Positions 7,721 through 15,795 of a stretch of 64,000 nt of DNA are shown one piece after another. Every line of letters starts with the position of its first letter. Position 1 is the first letter of the stretch. The stretch is from assembly GCA_016933535.1 (NCBI GenBank), contig JAFGAS010000074.1, positions 1-64,000 on the forward strand, written 5' to 3'. The position numbers and the translations under genes are program-made. Below the pieces are notes generated by a model. The model saw nothing but the letters and a program-made list of their open reading frames with translations. It did no database searches and was not told where the DNA came from. The DNA is from Candidatus Zymogenaceae bacterium (GTDB lineage Bacteria > Desulfobacterota > Zymogenia > Zymogenales > Zymogenaceae).

Positions 7721-8311
7721 ATGATGACCGATAGGATAACGCCTATTTCTCCCGAATGCTTCCCCCTGACGCCCGACCGCTGGGACGATTTCGACGCGCT
7801 GTTCGGAGAGAACAGGGCCTGCAACGGCTGCTGGTGCATGTGGTGGCGGCTCACCCATGCCGAATTCTACGCGGGCCTCGGCCGGCGGAATAAAGAGGCC
7901 ATGAAGCGGATCGTCGACTCCGGGGAGGTCCCGGGCCTGATCGCCTATTCCGGAGACAATCCGGTCGGCTGGTGTTCCGTCGCTCCCCGGGAGCGCTTCG
8001 GCAGGCTCAACCGCTCGCCGATCCTCAAGAGGATCGACGACGAGCCGGTCTGGTCGGTGGTCTGCTTCTGCGTGCACCGGACCGCCCGGGGCCGCGGGCT
8101 GATGCGTGCGCTCGTATCGGCCGCCGTACGCCATGCCGCCGAGCGCGGCGCGCGAATCGTCGAGGGATACCCGAGGGACACGGCCGTCAAACACTACTCC
8201 GTTGCCGACCTCTACGTCGGCACCGTATCGCTGTTTAAAGCCGCGGGATTTGTCGAGGCGGCCCGCCGCTCCCCGGCAAAACCGATCATGAGATATCGTG
8301 TCGGCAAATAA
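7721..8311 (+). CDS. GNAT family N-acetyltransferase
   Basis: The protein has about 196 residues. The start is ATG 7721 because GGAGG lies 5 bp upstream; an earlier in-frame start would overlap the Cdd1-like gene. The acetyl-CoA core is seen as VWSVVCFCVHRTARGRGLMRALVSAAV, with the (R/Q)xxGxG-like loop RGRGL. The N-terminus has an unusual Cys/Trp cluster (NGCWCMWWR) typical of a GNAT subgroup annotated only as acetyltransferase. Cytoplasmic; the substrate is unknown. The tail RSPAKPIMRYRV is also typical of that subgroup. Confidence 0.85.
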   Translation: MMTDRITPISPECFPLTPDRWDDFDALFGENRACNGCWCMWWRLTHAEFYAGLGRRNKEAMKRIVDSGEVPGLIAYSGDNPVGWCSVAPRERFGRLNRSPILKRIDDEPVWSVVCFCVHRTARGRGLMRALVSAAVRHAAERGARIVEGYPRDTAVKHYSVADLYVGTVSLFKAAGFVEAARRSPAKPIMRYRVGK

Positions 8312-8485
8312 GGACCGCTCGCGATCGCCGTTGCCAATCGCATTACAGGTTATCTCATCCACGGTCGCGAAGACGTACCGTCGGCCGTGGCGGATAAGCC
8401 TAAACCGTTTCCTGGCGTTTTCCCTTGTCCCCGAAGCGTAGCCTTGATATCTTGATTGCAGTTCCATATCTACTAAGGAATCCTC

Positions 8486-9688
8486 ATGCGATCAAACGAT
8501 GCTCCAAACAGGACTGCGGCTGGAACAGCGTCTGTTTCAACCCCTGCCAAACCGAAGATATCCGGTCGACGCCACGACGTCGATTGGCTCCGAGTGCTGG
8601 CGATGGGGACGATCTTCCTGTTCCACTGCGCGAGGCCGTTCGACCACGACGACTGGCACGTCAAGAACCTCGTGCTCTCCCACGGGATGGATATCTTCAT
8701 CGTCTTTACCGTCCAATGGATCATGCCGCTATTTTTCATCCTCTCGGGAATCGGCGCCTTCTATGCCTTGAATCACCGTACGAAGGGGACCTATATCAGG
8801 GAGCGTTTCTTTCGCCTCGTCGTCCCTCTTGTTTTCGGGATCTTCGCCCTGGCCCCCCCCCAGGTCTACATCGAGCGGATAAGCCATAATCAGTTCGAGG
8901 GGGGCTTCCTCTCGTTTCTGCCGCACTATTTCGACGGCATGTACGGCTTCGGCGGCAACTTCGCCTGGATGGGCCTGCATCTCTGGTATATCGAGATGCT
9001 CTTCGTCTTCTCGCTTGCGACGCTACCGCTGTTTTGCGCCGTGCTCTGCCGAAAGTTGAAATTTTTCCGTAATGCAGCGTCTCCGGGGGCGACGTTGGGA
9101 GGCATCCTGCTTCCCGTGGTGCCGCTTTTTCTCATGGAGCTTTTTGTCAACACATTCCCGGACTCTATCGGCATCCGCAGCTTCGGCGGCTGGAGCCCTT
9201 TGACGTATCTCGTCTTTTTTATCACTGGATTTTTTATCGTGTCCGACGGCGGCTTCTCACGGGCCTTCGAACGGTATCGGACGGTATGGCTTATCATGGG
9301 TATCTCTACGTCGGTAATCGGCCTTGTCCTCATCGAGACCGGCGTCCTCAACGGCCTTCCCCGTTCGGCCACCCTGCCCATAGAGGCGATGCTGCGCGCC
9401 CTGAATTCCTGGTTCTGGCTTATGGCCATCATCGGCTTCGGACGCCGCTACCTGAGCTTTTCCAACCGGGCCCTGACTTACCTGAACCGGGCCGTCTTGC
9501 CATTTTATATCCTGCACCAGACGGTCATCGTGATCATCGCCTTTTTTCTCGTCGGCTGGGACGCCCCCGTGCCGGTCAAGTACGCCGCGCTGGTGGCCCT
9601 GTCCTTTGTGGTTATCATGGCGCTCTATGAGGGGATTGTACGGAGGATCGGCGTGCTCCGGTTCCTGTTCGGTATGAAGAAAGCCTAG
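8486..9688 (+). CDS. Acyltransferase family 3 (OpgC/OafA-like) membrane protein
   Basis: This 400-residue integral membrane O-acyltransferase has about ten hydrophobic segments. Family features are RRHDVDWLRVLAMGTIFLFH near the N-terminus, with the conserved His-Asp-Trp region and a His in the first helix, and PFYILHQTVIVI near the C-terminus. The arrangement resembles the group that includes glucan-modifying OpgC. It would transfer acyl groups to a cell-surface glycan, but the substrate cannot be deduced. AAGGA precedes the ATG. A possible promoter (TTGATA 8444-8449, 17 bp, TATCTA 8467-8472) would leave almost no leader and is doubtful. Confidence 0.88.
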   Translation: MRSNDAPNRTAAGTASVSTPAKPKISGRRHDVDWLRVLAMGTIFLFHCARPFDHDDWHVKNLVLSHGMDIFIVFTVQWIMPLFFILSGIGAFYALNHRTKGTYIRERFFRLVVPLVFGIFALAPPQVYIERISHNQFEGGFLSFLPHYFDGMYGFGGNFAWMGLHLWYIEMLFVFSLATLPLFCAVLCRKLKFFRNAASPGATLGGILLPVVPLFLMELFVNTFPDSIGIRSFGGWSPLTYLVFFITGFFIVSDGGFSRAFERYRTVWLIMGISTSVIGLVLIETGVLNGLPRSATLPIEAMLRALNSWFWLMAIIGFGRRYLSFSNRALTYLNRAVLPFYILHQTVIVIIAFFLVGWDAPVPVKYAALVALSFVVIMALYEGIVRRIGVLRFLFGMKKA

Positions 9689-9734
9689 CCCCGCAGGCCC
9701 GCGCGGGTCGTGCCGCGGCCAAAAGGAGGCCCCG

Positions 9735-10103
9735 ATGAAGTGGAAGAAGGTATCGCCCGCGATGTGCGATATACTGGAAGACGCGCTGAAGGGGTACGAC
9801 TGCCAGAAGCGGCCGATGTTCGGCACGCCCGCCCATTTTGTGAACGGCAATATGTTCTCCGGGGCCTGGCAGGACGTGATCATCCTGCGCCTTTCGGCGG
9901 CCGACCGGGACGAGATCATGGGGGTGTCTGACGAGATCGTTCCCTTCGAGCCGATGGAGGGTAGGCCCATGCGGGAGTACGTGGCCGTACCGGAGCCGTT
10001 CGCTTCCGACAAGCGCGAGTTCGCTAAATGGGTGGCGCGCTCCTATGAATTCGCCCGGTCGCTGCCGCCCAAGGTAAAGAAGGAAAAGAAGAAAAAGGGA
10101 TAG
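9735..10103 (+). CDS. TfoX/Sxy N-terminal domain protein
   Basis: This 122-residue protein consists of the TfoX N-terminal domain alone. Markers are RPMFGTPAHFVNGNMFSG and ILRLSAADRDEIM. It ends in a strongly basic run of lysines. TfoX in gammaproteobacteria activates competence genes; stand-alone copies in other phyla have no established role. AAAAGGAGG lies 7 bp before the ATG. It is 46 bp after the acyltransferase and could be co-transcribed with it. Confidence 0.85.
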   Translation: MKWKKVSPAMCDILEDALKGYDCQKRPMFGTPAHFVNGNMFSGAWQDVIILRLSAADRDEIMGVSDEIVPFEPMEGRPMREYVAVPEPFASDKREFAKWVARSYEFARSLPPKVKKEKKKKG

Positions 10104-10180
10104 CCCGGCCGGGATCGCTCCGATACCATAAACAACTACTGCCGCCAGCGCGCGTGTCCAGGCAGGAAGGAACCCGAAAC

Positions 10181-10672
10181 GTGAACGTATCGATCGCCGT
10201 ATTTGCCTCCGGGCGGGAATCGCAGATCATCGAGCTTATCTCGTCCATCCAGCAAAACGAATACGGCATCGACATCACGCCGGACCAGCAGCCCGACCTG
10301 AAGTCGATCCCGGCGTTCTATCAGGCGGGCTCCGGCAACTTCTGGGTTGCCCTGGCAGATAACGAGGTCGTCGGGACGATCGCGCTCAAGGACATCGGCA
10401 ACGGGATGGCCGCCCTCAGAAAGATGTTCGTTGCCCCCGCGTGGCGGGGCGACGCGCTGGGCGTTGCGCGCGCCCTGCTGGAGACGCTTCTTGCCTGGGC
10501 GCGGTCAAAAGGATTGTCGACGATCTATCTCGGCACGACCGCCCAATTCCTGGCCGCCCAAAGGTTCTACGAAAAGAACGGTGTCAGGCAGGTACCGAAA
10601 GAGGCGCTCCCGGCGTCATTCCCGGTAATGGCGGTGGACAGCAGGTTCTATATATACGAGCTTACCGACTGA
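10181..10672 (+). CDS. GNAT family N-acetyltransferase
   Basis: This protein of about 163 residues starts at GTG 10181, which has AGGAAGGAA upstream; an earlier GTG at 10154 lacks an SD. The GNAT core is complete: NFWVALADNEVVGTIALKD, then KMFVAPAWRGDALGVARALL for the pyrophosphate loop (with A in place of one Gly), and AAQRFYEKNGVRQV. This pattern resembles small amino-acid or MarR-associated acetyltransferases. The substrate is unknown. It is followed by a short repeat of CCCCGGGCCCT (about 10715-10737) and the convergent Tat-exported protein. Confidence 0.85.
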   Translation: MNVSIAVFASGRESQIIELISSIQQNEYGIDITPDQQPDLKSIPAFYQAGSGNFWVALADNEVVGTIALKDIGNGMAALRKMFVAPAWRGDALGVARALLETLLAWARSKGLSTIYLGTTAQFLAAQRFYEKNGVRQVPKEALPASFPVMAVDSRFYIYELTD

Positions 10673-10737
10673 CGGTGGAATCCGCGGCTCACCCACGCGG
10701 GGCGTTCGCATACCCCGGGCCCTAACCCCGGGCCCTA

Positions 10738-11889
10738 TTATGACCGCACCTCCCGGTACGCCTTGCCCAGTACCTCCCAGACCCGCTCGGGGTTGGCGCT
10801 GGCCAGGTTCATGGGGGCCCCACCCCGGTAGCTCCACGCGGCAATGTTTCTTATCCCCTCATCGGCGATAACCCGGACGGCTTGTGCCACCTCTTTTTCC
10901 CTTCCCGCGGGCACCCCGTAGGCCTGCACCCACATCTGGGGCTCCTTGCCGTACCGGGCCGATAGTGCGGCGATCTTCTTGGCGGCCGTCCGCACGTAGT
11001 CCTCCACGGGCTTGCCGAAGACAATCCAGTAGGGATCGGTGCCGAAGATATCGACACCGGGCACCGCCGCCAGCTTCTCCCACGACGAGATGCCGATCAG
11101 CGGGTTTTCGTCCGGCAGGACGCAGAGGGCGTTTTTGACACCCTTGCCCTTCGCGTAGCCGGTCATCTCGGCAAAAAAGGAGACGATCGACTCGTCGCGA
11201 AAGAGAACGATATCGCCGTTCATAATTTTCGGCATGGTGTATCCGAACCGCCGTTTGAAGAGCTCCCGGCAGGCCTCGCAGGTGCAGGCCCATTCGTCCG
11301 GCCGCTGGGCGCCCCGCCAGACGGCACGCGGGATATAGAAATGCGGCTCGTCCCAGAAGAGGCAGTCGGCCCCGGTATCGACGGCCGCGTCCACCCATTT
11401 TTTCATGAACGCGCGGAACGCCTCCCGGTTGAGGCACGCACAGGGCAGCGCGCTCCCGTCGGCCTGGCGCTGGCACTGCTCCGGGTTTTCCATCACGAAG
11501 CGCGAAAACGCCTCCCCCCCGAAGACGCCCCCTACACCCCACGGGTCCAGGTAGACATCAAGGCCCATGTCGTGGGAGACGGCCACCGCCTCCTTCATGG
11601 CCTTGGTGTAAAAGTAATAGTCGGCCTCCGAAAAGGTGTGGACGACAAAATTACAGTGGTGCGCGGCGATGTCTTTCATGTCTTGCCGCAGGTGCCGGGG
11701 GTCGCGCGAGCCGAAGTAACTGACGCCGGTCTTGACGACAGAATCCGGCATCGCAGCCCCGAAGATCGTCCGCCCTCCCATCACCGCCGGCAGCACCATG
11801 GCGAGCGACGCGATCCGCGCCGTACCGGCCATAAACTGACGGCGGGAGTTTTTTATGAGCAGGGCGGCGGTATCGGTAAACTTGATCAT
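10738..11889 (-). CDS. Tat-exported TIM-barrel-like protein of unknown function
   Basis: The protein has 383 residues. The N-terminus shows a twin-arginine signal, S15-R16-R17-Q-F-M20, followed by a hydrophobic stretch, so it is probably exported folded. The rest looks like a glycoside-hydrolase-type beta/alpha barrel, with VYLDPWGVGG, CLFWDEPHF (Asp180-Glu181) and DIFGTDPYW near strand ends. There are cysteine pairs at C150/C152 and C202/C204/C207 (CTCEAC), which could bind a metal and might explain Tat export. No named family is recognised with confidence. AAAGGGGATGG precedes the ATG. It is divergent from the acetolactate decarboxylase gene. Confidence 0.7.
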   Translation of the reverse strand: MIKFTDTAALLIKNSRRQFMAGTARIASLAMVLPAVMGGRTIFGAAMPDSVVKTGVSYFGSRDPRHLRQDMKDIAAHHCNFVVHTFSEADYYFYTKAMKEAVAVSHDMGLDVYLDPWGVGGVFGGEAFSRFVMENPEQCQRQADGSALPCACLNREAFRAFMKKWVDAAVDTGADCLFWDEPHFYIPRAVWRGAQRPDEWACTCEACRELFKRRFGYTMPKIMNGDIVLFRDESIVSFFAEMTGYAKGKGVKNALCVLPDENPLIGISSWEKLAAVPGVDIFGTDPYWIVFGKPVEDYVRTAAKKIAALSARYGKEPQMWVQAYGVPAGREKEVAQAVRVIADEGIRNIAAWSYRGGAPMNLASANPERVWEVLGKAYREVRS

Positions 11890-12124
11890 AATCCATCCCC
11901 TTTCATTGAGAAACGGTCTTTTCTATTATAGTTTCATCAGCGGCCCGATTCCACCCAAATATGGGCTATTTCGATACAAACCGCCGTTTTTGAATACACA
12001 ACGTACAAAAAAGCAGGGGGGCGTTTAATCATATCGACAGGACGGAATAATTCTGATAGTTTATTTGCACCGCCTTATCCGACAAACACTCTCTGAATGG
12101 AGATCGTATAAAAAGGAGTTCACC

Positions 12125-12904
12125 ATGAAGATAATACGATTCATGACGATTCTCGTCATATCGGCCGCAGTCCTTTTTGGCTGCGCCAGCCTTGACCGGC
12201 CCCGTGACACTCTCTTTCAGGTCTCGACGATCGACGCCCTGCTGGCCGGTATCTACGACGGGGACGCCACCATCGGAGAGGTTTCCCGCCACGGCGACTT
12301 TGGGATCGGCACGTTTGCGGCACTGGACGGCGAGATGGTGCTGCTGGACGGCACCTTTTATCAGATAACCTCAGACGGCGTCGCGCATACCGTCTCCCAC
12401 GACACGCAGACGCCGTTTTGCGCCGTGACCTTTTTTGAGCCGGATATGTCGCTATTTGTCTCCGACCCGGTCGACTTTCCCGGACTGAAGGAATATGTCG
12501 GCGAACGGCTGCCCACGGAAAACGTCTTTTTCGCGGTGAAGGTAAAGGGGACCTTTGACGAAATACGGGTCAGGAGCATACCGAGGCAGCAAAAGCCCTA
12601 CCCCGTGCTTACCGAGGTGGTCAAGGATCAGCCGGTCTTCACGTTCCGCAACGTGGCCGGAACGCTGGTCGGCTTTGTCTGCCCGGAATACGTCGCGGGC
12701 GTCAACGTGGTCGGCTGGCACCTCCACTTCATCGCGGACGATCGGCGCGTCGGGGGGCACGTCCTGGCTTTTGAGGCTCGGGACCTTTCCGTAGAGATCG
12801 ACGAGACGCCGAGCTTTTCCCTCTACCTGCCCACGGACGCCTCGTTTTACGGCACCGACCTTTCCGGTGATACGACCGATGCCGTCGGCCGCGTGGAAAA
12901 ATAG
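12125..12904 (+). CDS. budA: Acetolactate decarboxylase, lipoprotein form
   Basis: This 259-residue enzyme converts 2-acetolactate to acetoin. Family features are GDFGIGTFAALDGEM, the FRN element and the zinc site H199-L-H201 ... H212 (GWHLHFIADDRRVGGH). A signal sequence with lipobox VLFGC (Cys20) precedes it, so the enzyme is probably a lipoprotein outside the cytoplasm; exported forms are known in some bacteria. The start is ATG 12125, with AAAAGGAG upstream. An acetolactate-synthase-like ThDP enzyme occurs at 59700-61355, far away on the other strand. Acetoin formation is therefore possible but not shown to be one pathway. Confidence 0.88.
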   Translation: MKIIRFMTILVISAAVLFGCASLDRPRDTLFQVSTIDALLAGIYDGDATIGEVSRHGDFGIGTFAALDGEMVLLDGTFYQITSDGVAHTVSHDTQTPFCAVTFFEPDMSLFVSDPVDFPGLKEYVGERLPTENVFFAVKVKGTFDEIRVRSIPRQQKPYPVLTEVVKDQPVFTFRNVAGTLVGFVCPEYVAGVNVVGWHLHFIADDRRVGGHVLAFEARDLSVEIDETPSFSLYLPTDASFYGTDLSGDTTDAVGRVEK

Positions 12905-13052
12905 GACGGTGGCAACGCCGAGGGAAACACGTTAGGTGGACGTCCCGATAAGACCCTCCCCCACGGCACCTGTGAAAGGCCGCCGCCGCGCGACAGCCGG
13001 GCCGGTGAGAGATATTTCCGTTCGATGGGCTGTTTTCGATACCTTTTTTGCG

Positions 13053-13082
13053 TTGAAAACAAAGGCCGCCGTAAGGTATAAT
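13053..13082 (+). promoter_or_regulatory. Promoter of flavodoxin-fold reductase gene
   Basis: TTGAAA (13053-13058) and TATAAT (13077-13082) are 18 bp apart, about 33 bp before the ATG at 13115. Confidence 0.7.
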
Positions 13083-13114
13083 TTCAAAACTTCATTTCAA
13101 TACGGAGACTATTC

Positions 13115-13855
13115 ATGAAGGTTCTGGCGATCAATGCGAGCCCCCACCGCGACAAGGGCAACACCGGACTCATCCTCAACCCGTTCCTCGACGGCATGCG
13201 CGACCAAGGGGCAGACGTCGAGGTGCTCTACACCATTAAGATGGACATCAAGCCGTGCCTCGGCTGCCTCAAGTGCTGGACGAAAACGCCGGGAACATGT
13301 ATTCAAAAAGACGATATGGAGCCCGTGCTTCCCAAGATCAAGGATGCCGACGTCCTGGTGTTTGCCACGCCGCTCTACTGGGACGGAGTGTCCGGACCGA
13401 TGAAGATGTTCATGGACCGGATGACGCCGATGGGCCAGCCGTTCATCGAAATCCGAGAAGGCCGGGATCGCCACCCCGTCCGGGAGGGGTACGGCCACGG
13501 GAAGGTGGTCGTGGTCTCGACCTGCGGCTATTTCTCGACCGAGAACTTCGACGCGATGATCGACCACTACAAGGCGGCCACCATAAACCTCGAGCGGGAG
13601 TTCGCAGGTGCCCTGCTGCGCCCCAACGCCCAGTCGCTCCAGCCGATGATGATGATGGGAATGGGCGACACGTTCAAAGACGTCTTTGAGGCGGCAAAAC
13701 AGGCCGGGGAACAGCTCGTCCGGGACGGCAAGATGAATGATGCGACCCTTGCCGTCGTCAGCCGGGACATCATGGACGTTGACACCTTCGCAAACCAGGC
13801 CAATAAGTACTTCACCAAGGTGCTGGAGGACCTGAAGGCCAAGCAGGCGGGCTGA
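13115..13855 (+). CDS. Flavodoxin-fold NAD(P)H-dependent oxidoreductase
   Basis: This 246-residue FMN-dependent reductase belongs to the NADPH-dependent FMN reductase/iron-sulfur flavoprotein group. The phosphate-binding loop is NASPHRDKGNTG near the N-terminus, followed by the cysteine segment KPCLGCLKC. TPLYWDGVSGPMKMFMDRM is the second FMN-contact region. In related proteins cysteines at this site bind an iron-sulfur cluster, but the spacing here gives only three in that segment. GGAG precedes the ATG and a strong promoter lies just upstream, so the gene is transcribed alone. A paralogue is at 31532-32107. Confidence 0.87.
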   Translation: MKVLAINASPHRDKGNTGLILNPFLDGMRDQGADVEVLYTIKMDIKPCLGCLKCWTKTPGTCIQKDDMEPVLPKIKDADVLVFATPLYWDGVSGPMKMFMDRMTPMGQPFIEIREGRDRHPVREGYGHGKVVVVSTCGYFSTENFDAMIDHYKAATINLEREFAGALLRPNAQSLQPMMMMGMGDTFKDVFEAAKQAGEQLVRDGKMNDATLAVVSRDIMDVDTFANQANKYFTKVLEDLKAKQAG

Positions 13856-14025
13856 GTGTCTGCTCCAAATAGGATCGATGCCGCCGACGGGCTTTCGCCC
13901 TTCGGCGATTGGTCATGAATCGGGCCGGCGGGCTTGCCCGCTGGCAAACTTTTCACGGCCTTTTCGGTCCCCCCCACAACTCCCGCGCCCTCTATATCGG
14001 GGGCGTATCAAGAAATGGACCGCCC

Positions 14026-14508
14026 ATGATCGCCCCCACCACCGACGCCGATTTCGAGACGATGTACGAGATCATCAACGACGCCGCCACCGCCTACGAG
14101 GGCGTGATCCCCGCCGACCGGTATCACGTCCCGTATATGTCCCCGGAGGAGCTGCACGGCCAGATCGAAGATGGCGTCGTCTTCTGGGGCTACCGCCAGG
14201 ACGGCGAGCTGGTCGGCGTCATGGGGATCCAGGACGTGGCCGACGTGACGCTCATCCGCCATGCCTACATCAGGACGGCCCATCGAAACAAGGGGATCGG
14301 CGGAAAGCTGCTCTCCTTCCTGATGGAGCGGACCTCCCGCCCGATGCTGATCGGCACGTGGGCCGCCGCCGATTGGGCGGTGCGGTTTTACGAGCGGCAC
14401 GGCTTTACCCTCGTGACCCCCCAAGAAAAAGACCGGCTTTTGGGTAAATACTGGAAGATCCCCGCCCGCCAGGTAGAGACCTCGGTGGTGCTGGCGGATC
14501 CGCGATGA
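14026..14508 (+). CDS. GNAT family N-acetyltransferase
   Basis: This protein of about 160 residues begins at ATG 14026 with MIAPTTDADFETMYEIIND, the usual opening of this GNAT group. An upstream in-frame start at 13909 would add 39 residues of non-conserved sequence across two hairpins. The acetyl-CoA loop is RTAHRNKGIGGKLL and the C-terminal part is AVRFYERHGFTLV. SD support is weak. Hairpins at about 13884-13946, after the reductase gene, probably separate the two transcripts. The substrate is unknown. Confidence 0.82.
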   Translation: MIAPTTDADFETMYEIINDAATAYEGVIPADRYHVPYMSPEELHGQIEDGVVFWGYRQDGELVGVMGIQDVADVTLIRHAYIRTAHRNKGIGGKLLSFLMERTSRPMLIGTWAAADWAVRFYERHGFTLVTPQEKDRLLGKYWKIPARQVETSVVLADPR

Positions 14509-14539
14509 CTCAAGTTGAATCGATAGCGCCACCTTCCCC

Positions 14540-14568
14540 TTGAAAACCCTACCGTCGGGGGCTATTAT
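14540..14568 (+). promoter_or_regulatory. Promoter of DJ-1/PfpI gene
   Basis: TTGAAA (14540-14545) and TATTAT (14563-14568) are 17 bp apart, 33 bp before the preferred start at 14602. Confidence 0.65.
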
Positions 14569-14601
14569 AGTAGATACCATATGAAGAAAGGGGGTATCAA
14601 A

Positions 14602-15120
14602 ATGGCAAACATCGCCGTCATCATCACCGACCTCTTCGAAGACGCTGAATATTCCGAGCCGGTCGCTGCCTTTACAAAGGCGGGGCACACGGTCGTCACG
14701 GTGGGGCTTCTTGCGGGCGCGGTCGTTACCGGCAAAAAGGAGGAAACCAGGGTCACGATAGACCGGGCCGTATCCGACGTGTCGGTCGATGACTTTGACG
14801 CACTGTTCATCCCCGGCGGCTATTCTCCCGATAAGCTCCGGGTCGACGACAATGCCGTCGGGTTCGTTCGGGAGTTCATGAAACGAAGCCTTCCCGTCCT
14901 TTCCATCTGCCACGCTCCCCAGATCCTGATTACCGCCCGGACGCTGACGGGACGAAAGATAACCGGCTACAAGTCCATTATCCAGGATATCAAGAACGCC
15001 GGCGCCGAGTTCATAGATCGAGCGGTCGTCGAGGACAAAAACCTCATATCCAGCCGCAATCCGGGAGACCTGCCGGCCTTCATCGAGACGAGCCTCAGAA
15101 AGCTGGGCAGCGGCACCTAA
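14602..15120 (+). CDS. DJ-1/PfpI family protein
   Basis: This 172-residue class I glutamine-amidotransferase-fold protein belongs to the PfpI/YhbO group (protease, deglycase or stress protein). The nucleophile elbow is LSICHAPQIL with the conserved Cys-His. The N-terminal Glu region is DLFEDAEYSEP, and FIPGGYSPDKLR carries the oxyanion loop. The start is ATG 14602 because AAAGGGGG lies before it; ATG 14581 would put that SD inside the gene. The stop codon overlaps by two bases the stop of the interrupted minus-strand gene that ends at 15117. Confidence 0.88.
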   Translation: MANIAVIITDLFEDAEYSEPVAAFTKAGHTVVTVGLLAGAVVTGKKEETRVTIDRAVSDVSVDDFDALFIPGGYSPDKLRVDDNAVGFVREFMKRSLPVLSICHAPQILITARTLTGRKITGYKSIIQDIKNAGAEFIDRAVVEDKNLISSRNPGDLPAFIETSLRKLGSGT

Positions 15121-15515
15121 AACGCCTTCACACTGCCGACGATGAGATCATACGGGTATCGCGGGATTGGCAGGTCGTCGCGCCCGGACGGATCGGGAAC
15201 ATGGATAAACCGATAAACCCCGAGAGCGGCCCTGAGCCGCGGGAAATAAATCAGCAGCTTCCCGTAACGCAATAGCCTGTTCCGTCGAGGGGCCCGGTAC
15301 TGCCTTGTCACGGACATGAACTGCCCCTCGGCGGCCGCCGGACGGTGGAGATAACGTACCTCGACCGTCCAAGGCCCACCGACCTCGGAAACACGGCCCC
15401 CTTGGCGTCACGCCCCGGGCGGTGCGGAGTCGGCCGCTCGGATGATTTCCCGGGCCGCGGCTTCAACCCCTCCCGGACTCAACAACACCAAGATTAACAT
15501 ATACCATTTCTTCAT
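15117..15515 (-). pseudogene. Small exported protein gene interrupted by one in-frame TGA (broken gene or selenoprotein candidate)
   Basis: One continuous minus-strand frame runs from ATG 15515 to TAG 15117-15119, broken only by TGA at 15408-15410. The first 35 residues are a Sec signal peptide (MKKWYMLILVLLSPGGVEAA) plus REIIRAADSAPPGA. After the TGA come 96 residues with normal amino-acid composition and GC-rich third positions, for example PWTVEVRYLHRP and PDPSGRDDLPIPRYPYDLIV. The 3' end overlaps the convergent DJ-1 stop, as compact real genes do. No family is recognised and there is no SD close to the ATG. A nonsense mutation is the simplest reading. Selenocysteine is the alternative, because a weak hairpin with GGTC in its loop follows the TGA. 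Confidence 0.55.
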
Positions 15516-15529
15516 ATATATAATTTTTA

Positions 15530-15557
15530 TTGACTTCCTGATAATTTTATGTATTAA
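15530..15557 (+). promoter_or_regulatory. Promoter-like element in the divergent region
   Basis: TTGACT (15530-15535) and TATTAA (15552-15557) are 16 bp apart in an AT-rich stretch. It points toward the diguanylate cyclase at 15796, with a leader of about 230 nt. The rest of 15558-15795 shows no gene. Confidence 0.5.
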
Positions 15558-15795
15558 TATTCATTGCCTTCTCTCGAATCCTCCAGCAGCGGCTACCGTC
15601 CGCCCCCGTTGAACGTCCGGCGGCACATGTGATGACACCGAACGTACGGCGCAACGCGATCGGACAGAACGGTGCCGCCGGTATATAGACCAACCGTTCT
15701 TCTTTTTCGGGAGGATACGTATCAGCCGACGCTCTCCGTTACCTGCCGTCGCGCTGGTCGCTTCCCGTCCCTCTTGGGGACAGTGGTCGACGATC

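Noticed and set aside
15400-15411. GTG 15411 as the start of a separate 87-residue minus-strand gene
   Set aside because: That frame gives an Arg/Pro/Gly-rich product; the frame continuing from the signal peptide has normal composition.
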